A stretch of DNA of 64,000 nucleotides from Frigoribacterium sp. Leaf415 (GCF_001424645.1 NZ_LMQR01000001.1:2740621-2804620); one strand, 5' to 3'. Shown: positions 48,783 to 57,887, numbered from the stretch's first letter. The notes: generated by a model not told the origin, from the sequence alone. Made by a program: numbers and translations.

Positions 48783-50300
48783 ATGCCCCACTCGATCGAC
48801 GACGATCGCCCCCTGCTCACGCTCGAGAACGTCAGCAAGTCGTTCGGCCCCGTGCGGGTCATCGACGACGTCACCGTGCACGTCCGGCCCGGCCGTGTGC
48901 AGGTGCTGCTCGGCGAGAACGGCGCCGGCAAGTCCACCCTGATCAAGATGATGTCGGGTGTGTACCAGCCCGACGCCGGCCGTGTGCTGGTCGACGGCGA
49001 GGCCGTCCACCTGCCGAACACGCACGCCGCCGAGAAGCTCGGCATCGCGACGATCCACCAAGAGCTGAACCTCGTCGCGTCGCTCAGCGTCGCCGAGAAC
49101 GTGATGATGGGGCGGTTCCCGACCCGGTTCGGCCTGGTCGACCGCCGCGAGCTGAAGAAGCGGGCCCGCGCCGCCCTCGACCTGATCGGGCTCGACGTCG
49201 ACGTCGACCAGAAGGTCGGCGAGCTCGGCATCGCCCGCCAGCAGCTGGTCGAGATCGCCAAGGCGCTGAGCATCGACGCGCGCATCCTGATCCTCGACGA
49301 GCCGACCGCCGCGCTGACCCGGCACGAGACCGAGATCCTGTTCCGCGTCGTCGAACAGCTGCGTGCCCGCGGCGTCGGCATGCTGTTCATCAGCCACCAC
49401 CTCGACGAGATCGCCGAGATCGGCGACACCGTGGCCGTCCTGCGCGACGGTGCGTTCGTCGCCGAGGTGCCCGCGTCGACCGACGAGGACGAGCTCGTCC
49501 GCCTGATGGTCGGCCGCGACATCGCGCACCAGTACCCGCGCACCCCCGGCAGCGAGAGCGACTCCCCCGTCGTCCTCGAGGTGCGGGGCCTGACGTCGAA
49601 GACCTTCCGCGACGTGTCGTTCGAGGTGCGGGCGGGCGAGGTGCTCGGCATCGCCGGGCTCGTCGGCGCCGGTCGCACCGAGGTCGTCCGCGCGATCGCC
49701 GGGGTGGACAAGTACGACTCCGGCAGCGTGACCGTCCGCGGCAAGCGCCTCAAGAAGGGTGACGTCGCCGGGGCCATCGCCGCGGGCGTCGGCCACGTGC
49801 CGGAGGACCGCAAGGCGCAGGGGCTCGTGCTCGGCGCCTCCGTCAACGACAACCTCGGCTACGCGACGCTCGCCAGCAGCGCGAAGGCCGGCCTGGTCGA
49901 CTTCGCCGGCCAGCGCGCGAAGGCCGACGAGGTCGCCTCGACCCTGCGGATCCGCATGCGCGACATCGACCAGGAGATCGGCTCGCTGTCCGGCGGCAAC
50001 CAGCAGAAGGCCGTGTTCGGCCGCTGGATCATCGCCGGCTCGACGGTGCTGCTGCTCGACGAGCCGACCCGCGGCGTCGACGTCGGCGCGAAGGTCGAGA
50101 TCTACGAGCTGGTGAACCGGATCACCGACGCAGGAGGCGCGGTCGTGATGGTCAGCAGCGAACTGCCCGAGGTGATGGGCATGAGCGACCGCATCCTCGT
50201 GATGCGCGACGGAGTCGTCGCCGGCGAGGTCGCCGCGGCCGACGCCACCCAGGACACGCTGATGACGCTCGCGGCACGCGACGTCCCCCCGACGAACTGA
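48783..50300 (+). CDS. rbsA: Ribose-type ABC transporter ATPase (double nucleotide-binding domain)
   Basis: 505 residues, two ABC domains. First: Walker A GENGAGKSTLIK, signature near ARQQLVEIAKAL, Walker B LILDEPTAA. Second: the degenerate Walker A GLVGAGRTEVVRA typical of RbsA/XylG, signature LSGGNQQKAV, Walker B LLLDEPTRG. It energises sugar uptake with RbsC and RbsB. Confidence 0.95.
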   Translation: MPHSIDDDRPLLTLENVSKSFGPVRVIDDVTVHVRPGRVQVLLGENGAGKSTLIKMMSGVYQPDAGRVLVDGEAVHLPNTHAAEKLGIATIHQELNLVASLSVAENVMMGRFPTRFGLVDRRELKKRARAALDLIGLDVDVDQKVGELGIARQQLVEIAKALSIDARILILDEPTAALTRHETEILFRVVEQLRARGVGMLFISHHLDEIAEIGDTVAVLRDGAFVAEVPASTDEDELVRLMVGRDIAHQYPRTPGSESDSPVVLEVRGLTSKTFRDVSFEVRAGEVLGIAGLVGAGRTEVVRAIAGVDKYDSGSVTVRGKRLKKGDVAGAIAAGVGHVPEDRKAQGLVLGASVNDNLGYATLASSAKAGLVDFAGQRAKADEVASTLRIRMRDIDQEIGSLSGGNQQKAVFGRWIIAGSTVLLLDEPTRGVDVGAKVEIYELVNRITDAGGAVVMVSSELPEVMGMSDRILVMRDGVVAGEVAAADATQDTLMTLAARDVPPTN

Positions 50301-50331
50301 CCCGAGAAGCACGGACCCGAGGACGACACCC

Positions 50332-51303
50332 ATGACCACCACCACCGTGAAGGCGCAGCGACGCTCCTTCGACATCAAGACCTTCCTGGCCGCGAACGGA
50401 GCCCTCGTCGGGCTCGTCGTGCTGTGCCTGGCCCTCTTCATCGCGACGCCGGACTTCCTGACCGGCCGCAACCTGCTGAACATCGGCATTCAGGTGTCGA
50501 CCGTCGCCGTGCTCGCGTTCGGCATGACCTTCGTCATCGTCGCGGGCGGCATCGACCTCTCGGTCGGTTCGGTCGCCGCGCTGTCGGCGATGGTCTCCGG
50601 CTGGTTCTTCGCCACGGCGGGGCTGCCCGGTGGCCTGGCACTCGCCCTCGGGCTCGGCACGGGCCTCGTGGCCGGCCTCGTCAACGGGTTCGCCAGCGCG
50701 TACGGCAAGCTGCCGTCGTTCATCGCGACGCTCGCCATGCTCAGCGTGGCGCGCGGCCTGACCCTCGTCGTCTCGGACGGTCGCCCGATCGCGACTCCCC
50801 CGGCCGTGTCGTTCCTCGGGGGCAACATCGGCCCGGTGCCCGTGCCGATCATCGTGCTCGTGCTGGCCGCGATCGTCGCGTCGTTCATCCTCAACCGCAC
50901 CGTCATCGGCCGGTCGATGTACGCCGTCGGCGGCAACGCCGAGGCCGCGCGCCTCTCGGGCCTGCCGGTCAATCGCATCGTCGTCACCGTCTTCGGCCTG
51001 GCCGGGCTGTTCGCGGCCCTCGCGGGACTGCTGCTCGCCGGCCGCCTCGACTCGGCCCAGCCGCAGGCGGCCTCGGGCTACGAGCTCGACGCCATCGCCG
51101 CGGTCGTCATCGGCGGCGCGAGCCTGGCCGGCGGCGTCGGACGCATCTCGGGCACCATCATCGGCGCCCTCGTGCTCGTCGTCATCCGCAACGGCCTGAA
51201 CCTGCTGAACGTCACGTCGTTCTGGCAGCAGGTCGTCATCGGCCTCGTCATCGCCCTCGCCGTGGGCGTCGACGTGTTGCGGCGCAAGACGCGCAGCAGC
51301 TAG
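50332..51303 (+). CDS. rbsC: Ribose-type ABC transporter permease
   Basis: 323 residues with about eight to ten membrane helices and the family region AVGGNAEAARLSGLPVNRI and GYELDAIAAVVIGGASLAGG. It forms the channel of the sugar importer. 31 bases after rbsA. Confidence 0.95.
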   Translation: MTTTTVKAQRRSFDIKTFLAANGALVGLVVLCLALFIATPDFLTGRNLLNIGIQVSTVAVLAFGMTFVIVAGGIDLSVGSVAALSAMVSGWFFATAGLPGGLALALGLGTGLVAGLVNGFASAYGKLPSFIATLAMLSVARGLTLVVSDGRPIATPPAVSFLGGNIGPVPVPIIVLVLAAIVASFILNRTVIGRSMYAVGGNAEAARLSGLPVNRIVVTVFGLAGLFAALAGLLLAGRLDSAQPQAASGYELDAIAAVVIGGASLAGGVGRISGTIIGALVLVVIRNGLNLLNVTSFWQQVVIGLVIALAVGVDVLRRKTRSS

Positions 51304-51331
51304 ACGAGCGCACCGTCGGCTTTCGAGCCGA

Positions 51332-51456
51332 GGAGGCGCGGTGCGGCCCGGACGGGCGGCGTCGCATCTCAGCGGAGCGGCGGCAGCTGCGGGGCCCGGC
51401 CTTGGGGCCGCGGCGCAGCCCAGGCGACGGGCCTCAACCAGCCGACCCGCGCCTCC
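51332..51456. repeat. Inverted pair of the AGGAGGCGCG motif between rbsC and rbsB
   Basis: A plus copy at 51331-51340 and a minus copy at 51448-51457 frame most of the 211-bp rbsC-rbsB gap, which holds no gene. Each copy is followed by GG(G)T-type extension on its own strand. Confidence 0.7.
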
Positions 51457-51514
51457 TTGCCTGTCCCTATCTCACACAGTCCCTGATCCACCAACCCAAC
51501 CCGAAGGACACACG

Positions 51515-52465
51515 ATGAAGTTGACCTCGTTCCGCAAGGCCGCCACCGTCACGGCGATCGCCGCCCTGGTCGCGACCGGCACCGCCGGCTGCAACCGCAC
51601 TCCCGCCGGAGAGGCGGACCGCCCCACGGTGGTCCTGTCGCTCAGCACCCTGAACAACCCGTTCTTCGTCGAGCTTCGTGACGGCGCGACCGCCGAGGCG
51701 AAGAAGCAGAACGTCGACCTCGAGATCGTCGACGCCCAGAACGACTCCGCCACGCAGGCGAACCAGCTGGCGACCGCGGCTTCGACCGCCGACGCCGTCA
51801 TCCTCAACGCCGTGGACAGCGACGCCGCCGGACCCGCCGCCAAGGCGCTCAACGAGGCCGACGTGCCGATCGTCGCCGTCGACCGCGCGGTCAACGGTGC
51901 CGACGTGGCCTCGTTCGTCGCGAGCGACAACGTCGCCGGTGGCGAGCAGGCCGCCAAGGCCCTCGCCGAGGCGATCGGCGAGCAGGGCGAGGTCATCGTG
52001 CTGCAGGGCGTCGCGGGCACCTCGGCCAGCCGCGACCGCGGTGAGGGCTTCACCAAGGGCATCGCCGCGTACCCGAACATCACCGTCGTCGCGCAGCAGA
52101 CCGCGAACTTCGACCGCGCCACCGCGCTCGACGTGACCACCAACCTGCTGCAGGCGCACCCGAACGCCGTGGGCGTGTTCGCCGAGAACGACGAGATGGG
52201 CCTCGGAGCGATCCAGGCGCTCGGCTCGCGCGCCGGCACCGACGTCAAGGTCGCCGCGTTCGACGGCACCGAGGACGGCCTCAAGGCCATCGAGGCCGGT
52301 ACGCTCTCGAGCACGATCGCGCAGCAGCCCGCCGAGCTCGGCGCCCTCGCGGTCGACCAGGCCGTCAAGGCCGTCAACGGTGGCAGCGGCGACGAGGGCC
52401 CCTCGGACCAGGCCGTCGAGGTCATCACCGTCACGAAGGAGAACGTGGGTGACTTCACCGAATGA
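51515..52465 (+). CDS. rbsB: Ribose-binding lipoprotein
   Basis: 316 residues from ATG 51515. Lipoprotein signal peptide with lipobox GTAGC (Cys26), then a type I periplasmic-binding domain (VVLSLSTLNNPFFVELRDG...). It captures ribose or a related sugar at the membrane surface for RbsAC. Its stop overlaps rbsK by ATGA. Confidence 0.94.
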   Translation: MKLTSFRKAATVTAIAALVATGTAGCNRTPAGEADRPTVVLSLSTLNNPFFVELRDGATAEAKKQNVDLEIVDAQNDSATQANQLATAASTADAVILNAVDSDAAGPAAKALNEADVPIVAVDRAVNGADVASFVASDNVAGGEQAAKALAEAIGEQGEVIVLQGVAGTSASRDRGEGFTKGIAAYPNITVVAQQTANFDRATALDVTTNLLQAHPNAVGVFAENDEMGLGAIQALGSRAGTDVKVAAFDGTEDGLKAIEAGTLSSTIAQQPAELGALAVDQAVKAVNGGSGDEGPSDQAVEVITVTKENVGDFTE

Positions 52466-53532
52466 GTGGTTCCAGTACTGACGCCTCGGGCGTAGGAGGC
52501 GCGGGTGCGGTTCCGGCCGCAGGCTCGGCTGATGCGGCCGGCACGGTCGTCGTGGTCGGGTCGATCAACGTCGACCAGGTCGTGACCGTCGACCGGCTGC
52601 CCCTGCCCGGCGAGACGCTCATCGGCTCGTCGATGACCCTCTCCCCCGGCGGCAAGGGCGCGAACCAGGCTGTCGCCGCCGCCCGCCGCGGCGCCCGCAC
52701 AGTGATGATCGGTGCGGTCGGCGACGACGGACGTGCCGACGACGCCCTGCCCTACCTCCACTCGAGCGGTGTCGACGTCAGTGGCGTCGACACCGTCCCC
52801 GGACCCACCGGCCTGGCGATCGTCAGCGTCGGAGGCGACAGCGAGAACACCATCGTCGTCGTCCCCGGCGCGAACGGTGCCGTCTCGGCGTCGTTCGTCG
52901 ACGGGCACTCGGGTGCGCTGGCTGAGGCAGCGGTGGTCGTCCTGCAGGGAGAGATCCCTGTGGACGGCATCGCCGCCGCTGTACAGCACGCCGGAGGGCG
53001 CGTGCTGTTCAACCTCGCCCCGGTGATCGACGTGCCGGCGGACGTGGTGAAGGCCGCGGATCCGCTGGTCGTCAACGAGCACGAGGGTCGGCTGCTGCTG
53101 GCCGCGTGGGGCGCTTCCGGGGCTTCGGCTGCGGGCGCGGTTTCGGACGAGGAGGCGCGGGTCGACGACGAGTCGGTCGTCGCCTCCCTGCGCGCCCAGG
53201 GAGTCACCTCGGTCGTCATGACCCGCGGTGCCGCCGGCGCGATCGTCTCCGACGCCTCGGGCACCGTGCTTGTCGCATCGCCGAAGGTGGCGGCCGTGGA
53301 CTCGTCCGGAGCAGGGGACGCCTTCGTCGGCGCCCTCGCCGCCGGACTGGCCGCGGGTGCGTCGCTGCTCGAGGCCGCTCAGGACGCCGTGCGCGTCGGG
53401 GCGTTCTCGGTGACGGGTGTCGGCACGCAGGCGTCGTACCCGACGCTCGAGGACGAGCTGCCCGCGGCGGCCGATGCCGCGCCGACGGAGGGGTCGGCGG
53501 ATGCCGACTCAGCGGACGGAGTGACCTCGTGA
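52462..53532 (+). CDS. rbsK: Ribokinase
   Basis: 356 residues. A roughly 25-residue Gly/Ala-rich head, encoded in part by an AGGAGGCGCG copy, precedes the PfkB fold: GSINVDQVVTVDRLPLPGE, GGKGANQAVAAARRGA and the anion-hole motif DSSGAGDAFVGALAAG. A loop at about 220-240 (ASGASAAGAVSDEEARVDDE) and the C-terminus are also expanded. It phosphorylates ribose to ribose 5-phosphate. Overlaps rbsD by GTGA. Confidence 0.93.
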   Translation: MSGSSTDASGVGGAGAVPAAGSADAAGTVVVVGSINVDQVVTVDRLPLPGETLIGSSMTLSPGGKGANQAVAAARRGARTVMIGAVGDDGRADDALPYLHSSGVDVSGVDTVPGPTGLAIVSVGGDSENTIVVVPGANGAVSASFVDGHSGALAEAAVVVLQGEIPVDGIAAAVQHAGGRVLFNLAPVIDVPADVVKAADPLVVNEHEGRLLLAAWGASGASAAGAVSDEEARVDDESVVASLRAQGVTSVVMTRGAAGAIVSDASGTVLVASPKVAAVDSSGAGDAFVGALAAGLAAGASLLEAAQDAVRVGAFSVTGVGTQASYPTLEDELPAAADAAPTEGSADADSADGVTS

Positions 53533-53912
53533 AGCGCGGCGGCCTGCTCAACGCCCAGCTGAACCACGCGGTGAGCGGTCTCGGCCACGGAGACCTCGTC
53601 GTCGTCGCCGACTGCGGACTCCCCCTGCCCCCGGGAGTCCCCGTGGTCGACCTCGCCGTCGTCCACGGCCTGCCCGCCTTCGCCGACGTGCTGGACGCCC
53701 TGACCACCGACGTGGTGTTCGAGGCCTGCACGGCCGCGGACGAGAGCCAGGGCCGCCCGGCCGGCGACTGGATCACGTCTCGCTTCGACGACGTTCGGTA
53801 CGTCTCGCACGACGAGCTCAAGCGGCTCTCAGGCCGCGCGCGCCTCCTTGTCCGGACGGGCGAGGCGACCCCGTACGCCAACGTCGTCCTCCGCTGCGGC
53901 GTCCCCTTCTAA
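53529..53912 (+). CDS. rbsD: D-ribose pyranase
   Basis: 127 residues from GTG 53529. Family motifs GGLLNAQLNHAVSGLGHGD (catalytic His near residue 20), VVDLAVVHGLPAF and the end EATPYANVVLRCGVPF. It interconverts pyran and furan forms of ribose so that RbsK can act. Last gene of the operon. Confidence 0.95.
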   Translation: MKRGGLLNAQLNHAVSGLGHGDLVVVADCGLPLPPGVPVVDLAVVHGLPAFADVLDALTTDVVFEACTAADESQGRPAGDWITSRFDDVRYVSHDELKRLSGRARLLVRTGEATPYANVVLRCGVPF

Positions 53913-53929
53913 GGCACCTGCTCCCCCAC

Positions 53930-53989
53930 GAACCCCGTTCCGTGCGATGAACCCCGAACCTTCGTGGTTCATCGCACGGAACGGGGTTC
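53930..53989. repeat. Long palindrome B downstream of rbsD (possible terminator)
   Basis: Perfect 24-bp arms (53930-53953 and 53966-53989; GAACCCCGTTCCG...CGATGAACC) around a 12-base loop. It shares arm sequence with palindrome A, so the rbs operon is bracketed by related palindromes. Position 17 bases past the rbsD stop could also serve termination. Confidence 0.9.
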
Positions 53990-54179
53990 TTCGTCGTCCG
54001 GGGGCCGACAGGAGGCGCGGTGCCGGACCCCGATACCGCCCTGACCAGCCTCTTCGCAGGCCCCCCTTCGGGGGTTACGAGAAGCTGAACACTGGCTGCG
54101 TCGCTATCGGTTCTCGTGCCCCGAAGTCAAATCCCTTGTGCACAGGCGGATGTCAAATCGGATGTCTCAACCCCCGGTT

Positions 54180-54340
54180 TAGACAATTTTCTCCACACAG
54201 GTGTGGAATCACGAAAACCCTGGTCAAGGGCAGGTAATCGAACTGAAGTATCGCGTTGTCCACAGCACGATCCACAGTTCTCCCCAGGGTTGTCCGGCGT
54301 TGCTCACCGGTTCTCCCCAGAGTTATCCACAGGTGCATTT
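54180..54340. promoter_or_regulatory. DnaA-box cluster upstream of dnaB
   Basis: TTGTCCACA at 54256-54264 and TTATCCACA at 54324-54332, both exact, with weaker sites (TTCTCCACA near 54189, GATCCACAG near 54269, CTGTGGAGA near 54342) in the 580-bp rbsD-dnaB gap. This suggests DnaA control or titration at dnaB. The rest of the gap (53990-54492) holds no gene. Confidence 0.7.
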
Positions 54341-54492
54341 GCTGTGGAGAACTCGGTGTCCATAAGGTGTACCCGCGCTCGTCAGGGGTGGATCACGGCG
54401 GTTCGGCAGGGGGATGTCGGGGGTCTGTCGTACAACTGCCTTGAGCGTCTTCGGTGCTGCCCCGCACCCACCCGATTCTCGCTGGAGGACCC

Positions 54493-55881
54493 ATGTCGAT
54501 CGCCCATCTCGGTCTCGCTCCCGATGCGTCGAACGCCCGCGATCGCGACCGTGGTGGCCCCGTCAACATGGACCGCGTCCCGCCGCACGACCTGCTCGCC
54601 GAGCAGAGCGCGCTGGGCGGCATGCTGCTCAGCAAGGACGCCGTGGCCGACGTCATCGAGACGGTCCGCGGCATGGACTTCTACGTGCCCAAGCACGAGG
54701 TCATCTACGACGCGATCCTGGGGCTGTACTCGCACGGCGAGCCCACCGACGTCATCACGGTCAGCGACGAGCTGATGAAGTCCGCCGACCTGTCGAGGGC
54801 AGGAGGCGCGGAGTACCTCCACACCCTCACCGGCGTCGTGCCCACTGCGGCGAACGCGGGGTACTACGCGTCGATCGTCGCCGAGAAGGCGGTGCTGCGC
54901 CGTCTGGTCGAGGCCGGCACGCGCATCGTGCAGATGGGTTACGCGAGCGAGGGCGAGGTCGTCGACCTGGTCAACAACGCGCAAGCCGAGGTCTACAACG
55001 TGGCCGGTGGGGTGCAGACCGAAGACTATGTGCCGCTGAACGAGGCGGTGACGGTCGCGATCGACGAGATCGAGGCGGCCAAGGGCCGTGACGGTCAGAT
55101 GACGGGTGTGCCGACGGGGTTCGCGCAGCTCGACGCCCTGACGAACGGGTTCCACCCGGGTCAGCTGATCATCGTGGCGGCGCGACCGGCGCTCGGTAAG
55201 TCGACGTTGGCGCTCGACCTGGCGCGGGCGGCGTCGATCAAGCACGGGCAGGCGTCGGTGTTCTTCTCGCTCGAGATGGGGCGCAGCGAGATCGCGATGC
55301 GTCTGATGTCGGCCGAGTCGAGTGTGCCGCTGCAGAACATGCGTAAGGGAACGGTCGATGCGCGGGACTGGACGAACATCGCGCAGGTGCGTGGGCGGAT
55401 CAACGATGCGCCGTTGTTCATCGACGACTCCCCCAACATGACGTTGGTCGAGATCCGGGCGAAGTGCCGCCGGCTCAAGCAGCAGCACAACCTGAAGCTC
55501 GTGGTGATCGACTACCTGCAGCTGATGACGTCGGGCAAGCGGGTCGAGAGCCGTCAGCAAGAGGTGTCGGAGTTCTCGCGTGCGCTGAAGCTGATGGCGA
55601 AAGAGCTGCAGGTGCCGGTGATCGCGCTGTCGCAGCTGAACCGTGGCCCCGAGCAGCGTGCCGACAAGAAGCCGGCGATCAGCGACCTGCGAGAGTCCGG
55701 TTCGCTCGAGCAAGACGCCGACATGGTCATCCTGCTGCACCGCGAGTCCGCCTACGAGAAAGACAACCCCCGCCAGGGCGAGGCCGACTTCATCGTCGCC
55801 AAGCACCGCAACGGCCCCACCGACACCATCACGGTCGCCTTCCACGGCATGTTCTCCCGCTTCGTCGACATGCCCAGCTAA
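54493..55881 (+). CDS. dnaB: Replicative DNA helicase DnaB
   Basis: 462 residues from ATG 54493 with CTGGAGGA upstream. N-terminal domain with PPHDLLAEQSALGGML, then the RecA-like motor: Walker A ARPALGKSTLALDLA, Walker B LVVIDYLQLM, and SQLNRGPEQRADKKPAISDL. No intein is present. It unwinds DNA at forks and is the target of the DciA-like protein encoded in the same window. The middle (about 54,960-55,700) uses many G-ending codons whereas both ends use C-ending ones. Confidence 0.97.
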   Translation: MSIAHLGLAPDASNARDRDRGGPVNMDRVPPHDLLAEQSALGGMLLSKDAVADVIETVRGMDFYVPKHEVIYDAILGLYSHGEPTDVITVSDELMKSADLSRAGGAEYLHTLTGVVPTAANAGYYASIVAEKAVLRRLVEAGTRIVQMGYASEGEVVDLVNNAQAEVYNVAGGVQTEDYVPLNEAVTVAIDEIEAAKGRDGQMTGVPTGFAQLDALTNGFHPGQLIIVAARPALGKSTLALDLARAASIKHGQASVFFSLEMGRSEIAMRLMSAESSVPLQNMRKGTVDARDWTNIAQVRGRINDAPLFIDDSPNMTLVEIRAKCRRLKQQHNLKLVVIDYLQLMTSGKRVESRQQEVSEFSRALKLMAKELQVPVIALSQLNRGPEQRADKKPAISDLRESGSLEQDADMVILLHRESAYEKDNPRQGEADFIVAKHRNGPTDTITVAFHGMFSRFVDMPS

Positions 55882-56423
55882 TTGTGAATTCTCACGCAAA
55901 TCTGCCACTTCTCAACTTTGTTTGCCACACGTAAGGGCTGGGGCTCTTCGTGAGAGGGGTCAGGTTCCCACCCCTCGGCCTCACAGGGGGCGGAGATCGG
56001 CGCCGGTAAGACGCATATGTGAGGTCAACGGCGCCCAAAGGAAACGTCAATAGGGGCTGCTGCCCAAGACTGACGCACCAGTAACGTGGCTCTCAGCGCA
56101 GCCCATACCGGATTCATCAGACATGGGGGAGTCGGCGGCACTTCGGCACCTGGCAAAGCCGCTCCTACCGTCATGGCATTCCGCATGATGTTCTTCAGGT
56201 GACGCGGAAGCGGACGAACTCCTCGGTTGTGTCGTCCGCGAATTAGTTTGTCGAAATGCTGTTCATATTGTCGCTTTCGATTGAAAGCGACAATCTGACT
56301 TGCAGTTGCGCGGACTGGTTGTCATGTCGGCACCGAAGCCTGCTGACATGGGACACGTAAAGGCTTGGCAGACAGAAAGAAGATACGCCCGGCTTGGAGC
56401 CGGAATGCGGGGGTTGCTGCCAT
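55882..56423. other. Gene-free left edge of the island
   Basis: About 540 bases after dnaB with no credible gene. Composition becomes less GC-rich. It contains one strong palindrome (56267-56294) and a short convergent remnant at its right end. Confidence 0.55.
56267..56294. repeat. 12-bp-arm palindrome near the resolvase remnant
   Basis: ATTGTCGCTTTC-GATT-GAAAGCGACAAT, perfect arms, AT-richer than the surroundings. Possible terminator, recombinase subsite or transposon-end remnant. Confidence 0.8.
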
Positions 56424-56855
56424 CTAGCGGTCGCTGGCTTGAGTGACATCGTCACTGCGGTGAAGCTGCACTAGGTGCTTCTCTTCAGAGGCAGTGAGCT
56501 TGGGCTTGCGGCCGCGGAGCTTGCCGGCCACCTTGGCGCTCACCATGCCCTCACGTGTGCGAGCCCGGATGAGGTCGGCCTTGAACTCTCCGACCATGGC
56601 GAGCACGTTAGACAGAAGTCGACCGACGGGATCGGTGGGGTCTTAGACCGCTGAATCCTCCGAGGTTCAGGGCCACGCCTTCTTTGTGGGCTCGTCGGCT
56701 ATGGCGGTGAGACCACGACGTGAACAGGCGAGACGGTCGAGCTTGGTGACGGACAGACGTCCCCGGCATGGCAGGCAGCCCCTCCCGAAGGCCTGGACGG
56801 GCACGAGTTGTGCCCGAGAGGCCTTGGTCAACATGCACGTCTCGGTCGGGCGCTC
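56424..56855 (-). pseudogene. Serine recombinase (resolvase), frameshifted remnant
   Basis: Resolvase segments are found in order on the minus strand but in different frames: VDQGLSGTTRARPGL near 56,850; VTKLDRLACSRRGLTAIADE near 56,720; KEGVALNLGG near 56,670; then DPTDPVGRLLSNVLAMVGEF and KADLIRARTREGMVSAKVAG with a C-terminal HTH tail ending at 56424. At least two frameshifts and loss of the N-terminal catalytic Ser part make it non-functional. It marks a former mobile element next to dnaB. Confidence 0.82.
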
Positions 56856-56961
56856 GAGAAGGTGTCCCGATGAACGACCGTCCAATTGCAATTTTCGTCT
56901 CCACGACTGTCCCCCAATCGTGGCGGGGGTTCATGTCGGTGCAAGTAGTTACGATGCCGTC

Positions 56962-57405
56962 ATGGGGAAGAAGCGACGTGAAGGATCTGATTCTCGGTGC
57001 TGTAGGCCTGAGGACGGCCCTTACGTTTGGCGAGACTACCGAGATCCCACCCGTCAGGCCGCCGTCGATTTTGAGACATGGCTGCAGGGCCTCGCGCCCT
57101 TTGCTCGTGCACACCAGGAAGGTGAAAACGAGGATCTCCTCGAGGCGGCGGCTAGGGGCGAGCTGAAAGACTCGGGAGACGAGACGACAGCGATCAAGCC
57201 GATCGTAGCCAATCCTGAAATTTACGAACTCCGTCGCACTGCATTGTCGAAAAAGTTGCGCTTTTACCACGGCGAACCATCTGAGCTGGCACTGATGCTT
57301 GTGGCGCTGCACCGGCACATGAAGGTCGATGGCACGCCGCAGCAACCCGAGATCGAATTTGCCGCGGCCCGCTACATTCAAGGACGCCCCTCGTCCTGGG
57401 TGTAG
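56962..57405 (+). CDS. HigB/RelE-superfamily toxin of a TAC module
   Basis: 147 residues from ATG 56962. The C-terminal half (NPEIYELRRTALSKKLRFYH, LMLVALHRHMKVDG, TPQQPEIEFAAARY) follows the RelE/HigB pattern of strand-strand-helix with basic residues; the N-terminal 75 residues are an unusual Cys/Arg-rich and acidic extension. HigB toxins cleave mRNA in the ribosome. It is followed 34 bases later by an Xre antitoxin and then a SecB-like chaperone on the same strand, the gene order of toxin-antitoxin-chaperone systems such as M. tuberculosis HigBA-SecB. Toxin identity is inferred mainly from pattern and context. Confidence 0.65.
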   Translation: MGKKRREGSDSRCCRPEDGPYVWRDYRDPTRQAAVDFETWLQGLAPFARAHQEGENEDLLEAAARGELKDSGDETTAIKPIVANPEIYELRRTALSKKLRFYHGEPSELALMLVALHRHMKVDGTPQQPEIEFAAARYIQGRPSSWV

Positions 57406-57439
57406 CAGCGGGCTTGCACAACCTCCAGGTTGTCGGGAT

Positions 57440-57880
57440 ATGCTCACGAACATGTCCTTGTCTTGCTCTGTCCAGCCTGCCGTCGACCTTGATCTCGTCA
57501 AGGCCCGAGCCAAGCTCCTGGCCCGAGAGGACCGTCAGCTGAAGGCAGAGCTGGTGTCCATGCGTGAGCGGGCTGGCCTGACTCAAGCGGCCGTAGCTGA
57601 GCTTTTGGGAATCACGCAACAGGCTGTCTACAAGCTTGAGCGTTATGACTCCGACCCTAAGCAGTCCACGCTTCGTCGCTACGCCAACGCCGTTGGAGCA
57701 CTCGTAGAGCACCGGGTTGTTCCTGATTCCGGCCAGTCGGCAGGGGCCGCGTCCGCGACGCGGTGGAAGTCCGTGGTGCAGTTCCCGACGGCCGCGGTGG
57801 TTACGCCGGCGCCGGTGCGGGTGTCGAGTTCTGCCTCGTGGACAAGCGCATCCACCGTTTATTTCGCGATTCTGGACTGA
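57440..57880 (+). CDS. Xre/HigA-type antitoxin with chaperone-addiction-like tail
   Basis: 146 residues from ATG 57440 (ATG 57452 is an alternative). HTH at about 38-83: MRERAGLTQAAVAELLGITQ, then QAVYKLERYDSDPK. The last about 50 residues (from VVPDSGQS) form a low-complexity tail with exposed aromatic/hydrophobic residues (TRWKSVVQFPTAAVV; SASWTSASTVYFAILD), as expected for the ChAD region that makes a TAC antitoxin depend on its SecB-like chaperone. The chaperone gene starts 7 bases on. Confidence 0.72.
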   Translation: MLTNMSLSCSVQPAVDLDLVKARAKLLAREDRQLKAELVSMRERAGLTQAAVAELLGITQQAVYKLERYDSDPKQSTLRRYANAVGALVEHRVVPDSGQSAGAASATRWKSVVQFPTAAVVTPAPVRVSSSASWTSASTVYFAILD

Positions 57881-57887
57881 GACCGTC

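Noticed and set aside
47252..49762. Long plus-strand frame across the rplI-rbsA interval
   Set aside because: Arg/Pro/Ala-rich out-of-frame shadow of the lacI-type gene and rbsA; it also runs through palindromes and operators.
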